Origin: Ascarosepion bandense
Lineage: Eukaryota; Mollusca; Cephalopoda; Sepiida; Sepiidae
Assembly (NCBI GenBank): GCA_037127315.1
Contig: JBBBDQ010001156.1
Span: forward strand, 260,001-324,000
Length of the DNA: 64,000 nucleotides
Reading direction: 5' to 3'
Shown here piece after piece: positions 30,746-42,284 of the stretch. The position numbers and the translations under genes are program-made. Every line of letters starts with the position of its first letter. Positions within the stretch are counted from its first letter, which is position 1. The notes beneath the pieces were generated by a model. The model worked only from the letters and a program-made list of their open reading frames with translations, was not told the origin of the DNA and made no database searches.

Positions 30746-32412
30746 TAATGTTCAGACTTTGCAATATCTATCTCAGAATTTCTTAGAGTCTTATTCTACT
30801 TCGATCTTCAGTATCAAGATATAATATTAAAACTTCACTTATATTTATTGAAGGTTGACACAGTGTTTCACGATTCTTTGCACTTCAGAATCAGATATAA
30901 AATTGATCTGTCCCCCGATAAATATCGTAAACTATATTAATCGGAGGACAGATCAGAGTTTCATTTGACTTCAGTTTTTAGCATTCACATATATTACTGA
31001 AACTTTATGATATTTATCAAAGGTTCACACAGAGTTTCATGTTACTTCTCATTTCAACATCAAGAAATAATATTAAAACTTCACGATATTTAACCGAGGA
31101 TGAATAATGTTTTCACGTTTCTTTTATGTTCAGAATCTAGTTATATAATCAAAACTTTATGATATTTATCTGAGGTCAGATCAGAATTTCATGTTACACC
31201 GTACTTCAGCATTCAGGTTTAAATTTGAAACTTACGATATTTTTCGGAGGCTTCACAATTCTCCGCTTCTAGGGACCCAGATATAAAATTGAGGTTCAGT
31301 CAGAGTTTTATTCTACCTCCCTATTCAGCATCATCATACAATATTAAAACTATGCAATATTAATAGCAGGTTGTTCTTCCACACCCTATATTAAATTGAA
31401 ACATCACGATATTTATCGAAGGTTGGTTAGGAGTTTTATATCACATCGCTCTGCAGCACTCAGATATAAAATTGAAATTTCATGATAATTATCGGAGTTT
31501 GACTAAGAGTTTCATAGTTCTTCATCATCCACATATAAAATTAATTCTTTACGATATTTATCAGGGGTTAACATGGAGCTTCACGGTCATCGTTTTTCGG
31601 TATCCAGATACAAAATCGAAATTATACAATATTCATCAGAGGTCGTCTCAAACATTCATGTTACTTCAGTCTTCCTCACCCAGATTTGACATTTAAAATT
31701 TACGATATTTTTTTAGAGATTGGCTCACAGTTTCCCAATTTTAATTCTTCGGTGTATAGATAAAAATTGAAACTATATGATGTTTATTTGAGGTTGGGTG
31801 ATAATTTTCCGATACTTCATTTTCCAGTATCCAGATATAGAATTGAAAATTTACGATATTTATTGGAGGTTGAATCACAGTTTTATGAGTTTTGATATTT
31901 CATAATTCTGATTTAAAATTCAAACTTCACCATACTTACCGGTGGTCATATCTGAGTTTCATATTACTTCACTTTTTAGCATCCAGGTATAAAATTGAAA
32001 CTTATTATATTTGTCGGAGTTGAGCTCAGATTTTCACGTTTCTTGAACTGAGGCATCCAGATATAAAATTAAAACTTACGATGTTTGTAGAAAGTAAGCT
32101 CACATTTTCACGTTTCATTAAAGTTCAGCATCCAGATATAAAATTTGGACTTACGATATTTATCAGAGGTGCGCTCAAATTTTCACGTTTCATTGAAGTT
32201 CAGCATCCTGATATGAATTTTAAACTCATGATATTTATCAGAGGTGAGCTCAAATTTTCATGTTTCATTGAAGTTCAGTATCAAGATATAAAATTGAAAC
32301 TTACGATATTTATCGGAGTGAAGATAAAAGTTTCATTTGACTTCGCACTTAAGAACTCAGATATAAAAGTGAAACTATAGGATATTTATTGGAGGTTGTC
32401 TCTGATTTTCAA

Positions 32413-33137
32413 GATTTTTTTTTTTTTAATCATTTCACCCCGAGCAAGGCAGAAACGCCACTGATGTGCAGGGGGTTACATAAATGTAAAAAGATTAATT
32501 ATAAAAGAGTGAGGAGTACAAGCTAGTTAGAAAGGAACAATGGAAAGCTGAGAAAGCAGGTGCGATGACAGATACATACGTGGAGAGAAAGGGAAGGTTA
32601 TACAGGGGAGGGGAGAGAGCTAGAGGCCAGTGGTTAGTAGATGAGTATTAACTTTGCATTTAAATTTCTGGAGGTTGTAGCCGTCAGGAAAGCAAGAATA
32701 CGGGAGCGAGTTCCACAGGCGGGAAGTGCGAGAGAGGAAGCTGCAGGAGTAGAATTGTCGTCTGCATTTGGCTAACCTGACTGTGAAAAGTGGGACCCAG
32801 TTGCCAGTCTGGTTGCACGGATAAACACCGGTTGAGGAGGCATCAGTGACTTAAGCTCATCCGAGCAGAAGCCATGAAAGTATTTATAGAAGAGACAGAG
32901 GGAGGCCACATTTCGACGATGGGGAAGTGGCTGCAGTCGAGTCGCCAGATCAGTACCTATCACATTACAGACTCTCCTTTGGAGCTTGTCAAGAACACTG
33001 AGGAGAACGGCAGGGGCACCTGACCATAAATGGCAGCAGTACTCCATGCACGGACGGATGGTTGACTTGTATATATGCAGGATGGATTCAGGTGGAAAAA
33101 ACATCCTGGATCGACATAGTAACCCAATCTTCTTATT
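32413..33137 (-). pseudogene. LINE-A 3' end, minus strand, in the 75-bp array
   Basis: Minus strand reads FFPPESILHIYKSTIRPCME, YCCHLWSGAPAVLLSVLDKL, QRRVCNVIGTDLATRLQPLP, HRRNVASLCLFYKYFHGFCS and DELKSLMPPQPVFIRATRLA before a frameshift. The rest of the tail and the 3' end with an A-run follow at 32413-32425. The flanking array continues on both sides. It is the best LINE-A frame here (110 codons). Confidence 0.88.
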
Positions 33138-33884
33138 TCGATCTTCATTTTCTAATTATAAAACTGAAAACTATTTATCGGAGGTCTTCTCGTAATATAA
33201 TGTTACTTCGGACTTTAGCATCATGATATAATATTGAAACTTCACGACATTTATCGTGACTCGGAGCTTTACGATTATTTGCACTTTACTATCCCGATTT
33301 CAAATTGAAACTTTACGACCTTTATCAGAGTTCGTGGCAGAGTATCATGTTACTTTACTCGGCAGTACCCAGATATAACATTGAGACTTCAATCAGGTTT
33401 AATCAGGTTTTCACGGTTATTTGATTTTTAGCATCCAGATATAAAATTGAAACATTGCGATATTTATCAGAGATCAGATCAGAGTTTCATGGTACGGGGT
33501 TATTCAGCATCCAGATCTAAAATTCTATCATCAAGATATTTATCAAAGGTTTAGTCAGATTTTTGCAATTTATCGATCTTCTGAATTCGAATATAAAATT
33601 GAAGTTTTACAATATTTATTATTGACTAATAGCTTTCATGTTACTTCACATGCAGATATAAAATTAAAACTTTGCAATATTTATCACAGGTCTTCTTTGA
33701 GTTTCTTGTTACGTCGATCTTCAGCATGAATATTTAATATTAAAGCTTTACGATATTTATCGCAGGTTGACTTAGATTTTCATGGATCTTCTATATGGAG
33801 CAGCCAGATTTAAAATCGAATTTCCAGAATATTTATGAGATTTTCAAGATACTTCGATTTTCAGCATGCAAATAAGATGTAATA

Positions 33885-34135
33885 AATATGTAATGAACGT
33901 GCATACACCTTGGTTCCCCCTCATAGTAATCTGATTGGCTAGTATCAGCCATAAATACAGACGAAGGCGAGAACGCATAGAGGTCTACTATTACTAGAGG
34001 TCTACGTTCATAGTTCTACCGTTAGAGGTCTACGAGTATTTGTTTACGACTATTGATTACGCCTACGACTCAGGACACTGCATACGACAAGTACCGTCCA
34101 TTACGTCTACATATTAGATTGGTTACATTTGCCAA
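33885..34135 (+). mobile_element. Possible LTR-like block
   Basis: Begins TGTAATGAACGTG, the same first seven bases (TGTAATG) as a block at 59165, and is less AT-biased than the array around it. It contains AGAGGTCTAC three times. There is no clear 3' end, target duplication or coding sequence, so this is only a suggestion. Confidence 0.3.
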
Positions 34136-34289
34136 AACCGTTTAGCTACCTCGAATGACATATATATATATTCCTTTTTGGGATAAATGTAAATATATGG
34201 TCCTGGGTATGACAATAAACTGCATCCAGCAGCAAGGCCTTTGACTGGGAAGTTGTGAGGAGCATGTAACTACTTCATAATTGCTGTTG

Positions 34290-34636
34290 CTCCCAGGTCC
34301 ACCGTGATCCGGGGTGATAACACCTGTTAGGGTCCCAGGTATGGGCAAATAGTTTGATCTCTAAACTGACGTCAAAACACTATGAAAGTATAAGAAATAG
34401 ACTTTTATAGAAAAATGTACGTTTTTTTAATTAAAAATATTACCAACAATGCATTTTTGAAGGAAAAAGATTGTTACCATAAAACATTTTTGAAGGAAAA
34501 ACAAAAAGATTCAACAAAATCTGACAAAATCAACCTTCTCACTATAACTGAGCATTAAAAATATCTTAAAACCTTACTATTGGCATTAAATAACCCACAG
34601 AGGTTGATATGCCGTTAAACAAAACTCAAGCATCGC
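34290..34636 (+). repeat. Dispersed repeat, partner at 50420
   Basis: Shares GTTAGGGTCCCA, ATGGGCA, AGACTTTTATAGAAA, TTTTTGAAGGAAAA and ATTAAACAAAACTCAA in the same order with 50420-51080. The second 149-bp array begins exactly where this repeat's conserved end (CATCG) is reached. Confidence 0.75.
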
Positions 34637-35404
34637 CCGGTTCACACTCCACCCACGTCTTTTGAACAGGTTAAGTGGCTCATCCCTTGTTCCCTGTTTA
34701 GGATGTGGTTTCCGGTTTTCTCTTTTCTAATCTTCTCACTTTGTTTTTTTTTTTTCAATTGGAGTACATAGATCTCTCTATTGATCGGTTCACACTCCAC
34801 CCACGTCGATTGAACAGGTTAAGAGGCTCATCCCTTGTTCCCTGTTTAGGATGTGGTTTCCGGCTTTCTCTTTTCCAATCTTCTCACTTTGTTTTTTTTT
34901 TTTTCAATTGGTGTAGATAGATCTATCTATTGATCGGTTCACACACCACCCATGTCTTTTGAACAGGTTAAGAGGCTCATCCCTTGTTCCCTGTTTAGGA
35001 TGTGGTTTCCGGCTTTCTCTTTTCCAATCTTCTCACTTTGGTTTATTTTTTTTCAATTGAAGTAGATAGATCTATCTATCGCCCGGTTCACACTCCACCC
35101 ACGTCTATTGAACAGGTTAAGAGGCTCATCCCTTGTTCCCTGTTTAGAATGTGGTTTCCGGCTTTCTCTTTTCCAATCTTCTCACTTTGGTTTATTTTTT
35201 TTTCAATTGGTGTAGATAGATCTATCTATTGATCGGTTCACACTCCACCCACGTCTATTGAACAGGTTAAGAGGCTCATCCCTTGTTCCCTGTTTAGGAT
35301 TTGGTTTCCGGCTTTCTCTTTTCCAATCTTTTCACTATTACGTAGCCTCCTGCACATCAGTGGCGTTACCGCCTTGCTCGTGGTGATATGATTAAAAATA
35401 TATA
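34637..35404 (+). mobile_element. 149-bp tandem array (5 units) with LINE-A 3' tail
   Basis: Five units of the same family as 9866-11735 are recognised by the GGTTCACAC motif and the T-run. They end at the same unit-to-tail junction (CACTATTACGTAGCC at about 35333) followed by the LINE-A 3' end. Two sub-types alternate in the CTATC(G/A)CCCGG versus CTATTGATCGG segment. Confidence 0.93.
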
Positions 35405-35924
35405 TATATATAATTGAAACTTTACGATAAAATCAGTTTCATGTTGCTCAATCTTCAGCATCAAGATTATAATATTAAAATTTTGATTCTTTATCGTAGA
35501 TCTCCTCACAGTTTAATATTACTTTGATATTCAGCCTCAAGATATAATATTGAAATTTTATCATTTTTATCGAAGGACGTCATGTAACTTCGCTCTGAAG
35601 TACCAAGATATAATACTGAAACTGTATGATATTTATAAGAGGTTGACTCAGGTTCTTAAGCGATTTTTCTATTTTCAGCATCCAGATATAATATTAAATC
35701 TTTGCCTTTTGTTATCTCAGATTTGTATGTTACTTCGTTCTTCCGTAGAGAGATACAAAATTGAAACCTCATGATATTTATAGGAGGTTGACTTAGAGTT
35801 TCAAGTCTTTTTTATCTTTATTATGAAGTTTGATACTTTACGATATTTGTTTAATGTTGACACTGTTTCTTGTTACGTTGATATTCAGTATCCAGATATA
35901 ATGTTCTCTCTACTTAATGCTTTC

Positions 35925-36372
35925 TTTTTCTTCTATTCCCCCACAATCAGTAACCTTCTGCATCTTAGAGACTTTATTGCCTTGCTTGGAGTGAAATAAT
36001 AAAAAAATCTACAAAATATCAATGGTCATGAAGATGGAATACATTATTACTAAGCTTATTTTTTAATGACACGGATTTATAAGTGCCATTCTTTTATTCT
36101 GTGAGAATCGAAATCACTGACCTGGTTCCTCAGCTTCAATCACTTTCGCACTGCCAGAATGTCACTTCACTGTGCCTTGTCTAAAATAATTTCAATGGAA
36201 ATTGTTCTGATGAATTTTTTCTCTCTGATAGCTAGACATTTTGAACTAAGCTCACTACCTGATTGGTGGTTATATCTCATCATATTACAATTGAAATGAC
36301 TTGATATAACCGTAATTTCTGCATCAATATTTTCTCTCGCATTTCTCGCTTGGGAAACCCCCTTCCGGCTTC
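35925..36372 (+). pseudogene. Old LINE-A pieces
   Basis: 35935-36007 carries a diverged LINE-A 3' end (CCTTGCTTGGAGTGAAATAATAAAAAA). 36120-36372 matches the nucleotide sequence of the LQPLSHRRDVASL...SRTS part of the LINE-A frame, but with many stops. The order is reversed from a normal copy, so these are probably two separate insertions. Confidence 0.5.
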
Positions 36373-37018
36373 TTATTTAAAATCAACTCAGATTATATGT
36401 TACTTTGTTCTTCCGTAGAGAGATACAAAATTGAAACGTCATAATATTTACAGGAGGTTGAATCAGGGTTTCAAGTCTTTTTTATCTTTAGTATGAAATT
36501 TGATACTTTACGATATTTGTTTAATGTTGACACTGTTTCTTGCTACTTTGGTATAATATTAAAGCTTTGCAATACTTATCGCAGGCTGTTTTAGAATTTC
36601 ATGTTACTTTGATATTCAACATTAAGTTATAATATTGCAACGTCGCCATATTTATCAAAGGCTGACTTAGAATTTCACGATTCTTTGAGGATCCGCATTA
36701 AGATTTAAATTTAAAACGTTACGATATTTATAGGATGTTGGTACAAAGTGTCATCTTACTTCACTTTTCAGCACGCAGATATAATATTATAATATAATAT
36801 ATGTACAAATAATATTTATTTAATATTTATCGGTGGCTGAGTCAGTGTTTCACGATTCTTATGTCTTCAGTATCCAGATATAAAATCGAAATTATAAGAT
36901 ATTTATCGGAGGTCTTATTAAACATTCATGTTTCATCGCTCTTCCACACTCAGATTTAATACTGAAACTTTACGATATTTATTAGAGTAGACTCACAGTT
37001 TATGATACTTCTCTCTTC

Positions 37019-37786
37019 GGCGGACCTGTACGATATTACCACTACCTGTCAATTTGTTTATTATCATTTTTTTTTTTTACATTTTTTAATGAATTCTTAT
37101 CAATTACTACATAACGTGTCCTATTTTCAAAAAACAAATTTGGGAAAAATTCATTATTTAAGATTTTTAGTGGGTACTCAGTTTCTCATACAACCTTATA
37201 GTAAATCGATCCTTCATTTTGGAAACACTCGCATTGCGGTCGCTTTGATGTCGCTGAGACCATGTAGAGAAGCTTTCAATTTGAAGATCGACAAACCCAG
37301 GGAAAATTTTTAATTATCCCTACTTTATATCAATGACAAAAAAATTATTTAAAACATTAAAAAAAAAAGGTTTGGACAGAGATTTTTTTAAAATAATTCC
37401 TGTTGTAAAAAATGTTGGCATGAAAAATATGACATGTAAAACATTAAAGAAATTTTTTTGACAGAGAATCTTTGAAATAATTCCTATTTTTAAAAAAAAT
37501 GAATAAAAACATACTTCCGGAAAGTTTTTTTTCATTAATTTCCTACAAGTTTTGGAAAAAAAAAGAAAAAGGGCAACAGCTCAAAGCGAGTGTTTCCAAA
37601 ATGGAGGATCGATTTACTACGTTGTGTAAGAAACAGAGCACACCTAAAAATCTTTAAATATTGTATTTTTTCCAAACTTTTTGAAAATCGAAAAGTTTAT
37701 GTACTAATTGGTAAGAATGCACTGAAAAAAGAAAAAAATGATAATCAACAAATATACAGGTGCTGATAATGTTCTACAGGTTCACT
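37019..37786. mobile_element. 768-bp fold-back DNA element with 8-bp target duplication
   Basis: Arms of about 200 bp (37019-37240 and 37575-37786) are inverted copies, sharing ACCTGTA, ATTTGTT.ATTATCATTTTTTT, GTAAATCGATCC and CATTTTGGAAACACTCGC. The perfect 8-bp repeat CTCTCTTC at 37011-37018 and 37787-37794 flanks it, and array sequence resumes in phase. An 8-bp duplication suggests a hAT-type or similar transposase acting in trans. No coding sequence lies in the spacer. Confidence 0.8.
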
Positions 37787-38114
37787 CTCTCTTCATTATC
37801 CAGATATAAAATTAAACTTTACAATATATATCAAGGTCGAGTTAGAGTTACATGTTAGTTCAAGCTTCAGCACCTAAAATATAAAAATGAAACTTTACGA
37901 TATTTATCGAGGTTAGATGAGAGTTTTGTTATTTCGTTCTTCAGCATCCTGATTAAACTTCACTTTATTTATCGTAGGTTGATTTAAATTTTCAAGATAT
38001 AATATTGAAAATTAATCATATATAACTGATGTTCGCTTAGGATTACATGTTACTTCACTTTTCATCATCCAGGTACAATATTACAACTTCCCGATATTTA
38101 TCGGAGGCCGACTT

Positions 38115-38117
<3 letters not shown>

Positions 38118-38162
<45 letters not shown>
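38118..38162. repeat. (AT)n microsatellite
   Basis: About 45 bases of AT dinucleotide marking the right end of the 75-bp array. Confidence 0.97.
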
Positions 38163-38169
<7 letters not shown>

Positions 38170-38342
38170 TGTTACGGAAATTAACGAATTTTAACGAAAC
38201 TTGGTTATAAGCAACCGACAATTTGTAATGAATTATTTTTTTTGTTTGACATTACGATACATTACAGAGCAGATATTGTTTGTTTACGATAGATCAAAAA
38301 TTGTGTTATATAAGCATGATAAAAACCTCGCCTGATCAAGAG

Positions 38343-38436
38343 GCTATTCATGGTCGAGTGGTTAAAACAGTACCAGATCTACTGGTAGATTCCCCTATGT
38401 AAATAGGGGTCGCAGGTTCGAATCCTGCTGGATAGT
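38343..38436 (+). tRNA. tRNA-like sequence (class II shape), likely pseudogene or SINE head
   Basis: Seven-pair acceptor stem GCTATTC/GGATAGT (two G-U pairs), D-arm region TGGTCGAGTGGTTAAAACA, a CCCCTAT/ATAGGGG long variable stem and a perfect T arm GCAGG-TTCGAAT-CCTGC. The long variable stem suggests a Leu/Ser-type ancestor. The anticodon arm TACCA/TGGTA has loop GATCTAC, which lacks U33 and would put TCT at the anticodon. It therefore fits no standard Leu or Ser tRNA. No encoded CCA or pol III terminator directly follows. Confidence 0.4.
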
Positions 38437-38569
38437 ACACATTTTTGCAATAAAATTTATCGTAAAATAATCAGGCCGATAGATATAAATATAAAATACT
38501 GTTTAATTAAAAACAGAATATCTACTTAAATACGAGTATCGGTAAAAATAATGTTCAAAATAATTCATT

Positions 38570-39015
38570 ACACACACACGCACATATATATATAATATTT
38601 AAACTCCGCTATATTCATTGGATTGTGTATCAGAATTTTGAAATATTTTCATGTAATGCTAAGGGCAAAGAAAGCATTTCGAGATTCGATTTATAGAATC
38701 AGCAGTTTTGATATCTATTTATATAAGTACCGTCAATTTTTTGCTGGAAAAAACAGCATAGTCTGACGAAAAAAGCCTCAAAACTAAAAAAAAAGTTTTC
38801 TCGGCAAAATGTTTATGCTATCATTAAGAGGATAAATCATAGTATTATTTTAATTATTTTTGCAAATCTTTTTAATTGTTCTAACAGGTTCTAACAGGCT
38901 CATTTAGTGGTAATCTTTTTTTCTCTCGTCAGTGAGAGGGATAAATTAACGTTAGAGTTTATTACGTCAAAAACATAATATTACGCAAAGGCATTTTTTG
39001 ACTGTGAAAGACATA
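38570..39015. other. AT-rich spacer
   Basis: No recognised element. Confidence 0.4.
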
Positions 39016-39017
39016 TT

Positions 39018-39710
39018 TGTTTTTTTTATAAGCGTTTCACCTCGAGCAAGGCATGTCACTGCCACTACTGCGCAGGGGGCTACATAGAGTGGAGAAAGGA
39101 TAGTTAAATATAGGAAATGTCAGAGGGTGGGTGATAGGCGGGTAAGGATACCGAGAATGAGGGTTGGGTAGATGAGAGTGTTCTGAGAATAATTGGGAGT
39201 TAGTGTGATAGGAGGTGTCTATTGATCCTACATTTAAACACCTGGAGATTGTAGCTGTCGGGAAAGTAGACTTGTGGAAGGGAATTCCACAGGTGGGAAG
39301 CGCGAGAAAAGAAGCTGTTGGAGTAGAAATTACGGTTACATCTTATCTGTTTAACTGTAAAAGGGTGGGACCTAGTTGCTAATCTCGTATCTCGTGTAAA
39401 TTCGGGCTTAGGCGGCACCAGTGATCTAAGTTCATCGGAGCAGAAGTCATGAAAGTACTTGTAGAAGAGGCACAGGGAAGCCACATCACGCCGGTGAAAG
39501 AGTGGTTGCAGCCGGTCTGCCAAGTCAGTATCAACCACGTTACAGATCCTCCTTTGTATTTTGTCAAGAAGCCCAAGGAAAGCAGCAGGGGCACCCGACC
39601 AGATATGGCAGCAGTATTCAATAAACGGGCGGATGGTAGATTTGTATATGTGCAGAATAGATTCAGGTGGGAAAAACTTCCGAGCCCTGCACTTGGAAAT
39701 TCTTGCAAAA
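39018..39710 (-). pseudogene. LINE-A 3' end, minus strand
   Basis: A 112-codon minus frame (39538-39200) reads TDLADRLQPLFHRRDVASLC, LFYKYFHDFCSDELRSLVPP, TRLATRSHPFTVKQIRC, FFSRASHLWNSLPQVYFPDS and YNLQVFKCRINRHLLSH, then stop: a complete C-terminus. The upstream part (GSFSHLNLFC..) lies in another frame. The 3' end and A-run are at 39018-39085. It is a slightly different subfamily from the 32.4 kb copy. Confidence 0.88.
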
Positions 39711-39714
39711 ATTA

Positions 39715-41275
39715 AATAATCGTTTGATTTTGATGAAAATTTCAGGACTTATTCATAATTGACTGAAATCAGTTTTGAAATAATTATTTTTAGAAAATAT
39801 TGGTAAAAACATTTTTTTAAATATGTTACCCCACCACTAATTAATTTCCATAACTGTCGAAAAGTGCGACTAGGTCTCAACATAAAGATAATTTTAATTA
39901 AATTCAGGAGTCATTGGGGAATGCTAATCAACTGTATTTTTTTCTTAAAAAACTTTCTCATTATAAGAAAATCTGCTTTGAAGTGCGATAACAAAAAGTG
40001 CAATAAAACTATGTCATTTTTTATTTGGATAAACTTTTAATTGCTTTCATAAACATAAATTAAAATGATATCATAGTCTGAATAGAAAAAATGTTTTCCG
40101 TTAGTAATGAATTTTTACAAGAATTGTTTTTATTTTATTATTTTATTTTATTTTTTATTAAGTAATTTCTAAAAACTTTCATAAGTCTTTTAAAATTTCC
40201 TCCTCATAGGTCTCTCAGATTATTTTAATTAATGCGTGGCGAATATATTTATTAATCGAAAAATCTAAACAGTTAATTTAAAAAAGGGTGCTCATTTTCT
40301 GTTCAGTAATTAAGACATTTTTATTTTTTGCATGTTGATTATCCGTTTTTTGTTTGTACGGGTGTCCGTACGCGATATATATCTTTAAAAGATCACGTGA
40401 TTCTAGAATTATATAAAAATTAGATATTTTTACCTTGTTATAATCTTAATAACTTATTAATATGAAAAAAATATAATAAAAATATTAATAATTAGCATAA
40501 TATTTTATAACTTAGCTGGGTTATTTTAATTTCCATTTTTCATTTTTTCAATTTTAATTTTTATTTATTAGAAAGCAAATCCAAGCGTCCGGTTATAAAG
40601 CTAAACGAAAATTCTATAAAATATTATGTAATTGATAAAAATATTATGCTATAGTTTACTATGCAGTCAAAAAGCAAAAAAAAACAAAAAAACAAACAAA
40701 CATTTTTTAAATAATAATTTGGCACGTCCCGTCGCCATACTTGGGTTATTGAAAGACGGAAACTGTCAAATTAACTCAATCGCCACCTCGTATTACGCTG
40801 ATAACAGGACTGCTGTATTTAAGATAAGCTTCTGTCGTAAATTTCATACATAAGGATGTACTATTGTTTGAAATCAGGTTAAGGTAAACAACTTGACTTA
40901 AATAACGTGTCTGCGAGGTATATTTTATTTTTGCAAGATTTTTTAAACAGAAAGTTGGCTACTGTTTATGAAATGTGTCGATCAATCAAAAATGGCGCAA
41001 AATTTGAATTTTTTTTCGAAAAATTTCTGATTCCAATCGATATAATTTCAGTTTAAAATGCACCAGTGTATTTCGATTACTGGAATTACTAACTTTAATC
41101 CCTTGGCTTTCAAATAGAGCTAATTTTAAAGCTTGAAGATATTTATTTTAAAATTTTCAATTTAAATTTAGGTATCTAAAAATGATCGGAGGTGCCTATA
41201 TTTATATTTAGAAACGAACTATAAATAGACATCGAAATTGCAGAAATAACTGCCATGGATTTATACAGTGGAACC
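39715..41275. other. 1.5 kb very AT-rich, no feature seen
   Basis: Long A and T runs, no open frame above 75 codons, no terminus or repeat recognised. Confidence 0.5.
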
Positions 41276-41950
41276 TGGTGTATACAACCACCGTCGTCAG
41301 TGACCACCTGCAATTAACGACCGTTTTTCTATGCACGAACTATTTGCTAATGTTAATTGAACCCCCAGTGAGCGACTTCTTCCAAAACGTGACAAGCATG
41401 AAATAATAAAAATCGCTGGTCAAGCGACCACTTTAACAAAAATTTATTTTTGGCAGTACAGTTCTAATTTCTAAATTAGGAGAACTTAAGTTAGTACTTC
41501 TTTTCATTTTCCTTTAATCTAAGCCAGAAACGCTTTCTCATAGCTTTGTTATTGTAGTGAAGTGTCAAATTTTTATTATTTGTTGAAATGGCGCCGGTCA
41601 AACGGCGGCTGTCTTGTATTATCATTTACCTATTACATTTGACAAGTTCAAGAGATTTGTCGATTTCTGTACCAAGTTGGATAAATTCGGGCGTAGGAGG
41701 AAAAATCACATCTATGGGAAATTTAAATTTTCAATGTTTATCTCTTTCATTATCTTTATTTTTCTCAATCGTTTTACTCTCTCTCTCTCTTTCTCTTTCT
41801 CTCTTTCTCTCTGTCTCTACCCTGATTGTTGTCATTTTTTTCTTGTATGTTTGATTATTTTTCTATATATAAATTATCGCAGATTCTCTTTTACTATCAC
41901 TCACTTCTAAGAAAAAATTGAAAAGGTATACATCGCGAACTTTTCCAACG
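41276..41950 (+). mobile_element. Possible pogo/Tigger-type transposon 5' end
   Basis: Starts CAGTGGAACCTGGTGTATAC after TA, close to the CAGTGGAACCTC ends of Tigger/pogo elements. GTCGTCAGTGACCACCTG follows. An ATG at 41588 begins MAPVKRR, a plausible transposase start, but the frame then degenerates into a C/T microsatellite (41770-41820). A matching right end is not certain; GTGGTCAC near 41996 may be part of one. Confidence 0.42.
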
Positions 41951-42019
41951 TACATATTTTATAAGAAAGAAGTGCCAATATCAATTAAAATCGCAGTGGT
42001 CACATTACAAATATAAATT

Positions 42020-42280
42020 ATTTTTAAGTGCGAGAAAAGAAGCTGAAGGAGTAGAATTGTCGTCTGCATTTGGTTGATCTAACTGTGAATGGGTGAGACC
42101 CAGTTGCCAGTCTTGTTGCACGAGTAAACACCTGTTGCGGAGGTACCCGTGATTTCAGTTCGTTGCAGCAGAAGCCATGGAAGTATTTATAGAATAGACA
42201 CAGGGAGGCCACATCTCGTCGGTGGGAAAGTGGCTGTAGTCGATCCGCCAAGTCAGCACCTATCACATTACAAAAAGGAA
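42020..42280 (-). pseudogene. LINE-A fragment, minus strand
   Basis: Reads VIGADLADRLQPLSHRRDVA, SLCLFYKYFHGFCCNELKSR, TRATRLATGSHPFTVRSTKC and FSFFSRT, open for 87 codons. It lacks both the 3' end and the upstream RT, so it was cut by later deletion or rearrangement rather than by normal 5' truncation. Confidence 0.82.
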
Positions 42281-42284
42281 AAAT

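Larger units (their letters stand above)
29560..38117. repeat. Degenerate ~75-bp tandem array, interrupted
   Basis: Unit landmarks recur about every 75 bases: CAGCATCCAGATATAAAATT, then GAAACTTTACGATATTTATC, then an AGAGGTT..CTCAGAGTTTCATGTTACTTC-like part. The array occupies about 29560-30040, 30746-32412, 33138-33880, 35405-35925, 36373-37010 and 37795-38117, perhaps 60 or more units. Several mobile elements are inserted between. At 32081-32380 the period is exactly 75, giving four 25-residue repeats in an open frame. Most units are out of register and carry stops, so I treat it as satellite-like DNA. Confidence 0.87.

Noticed and set aside
32081..32380. 99-codon frame of four 25-residue repeats as a repeat protein
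   Set aside because: The 75-bp array is out of register and full of stops elsewhere; the open stretch is explained by a period divisible by three.
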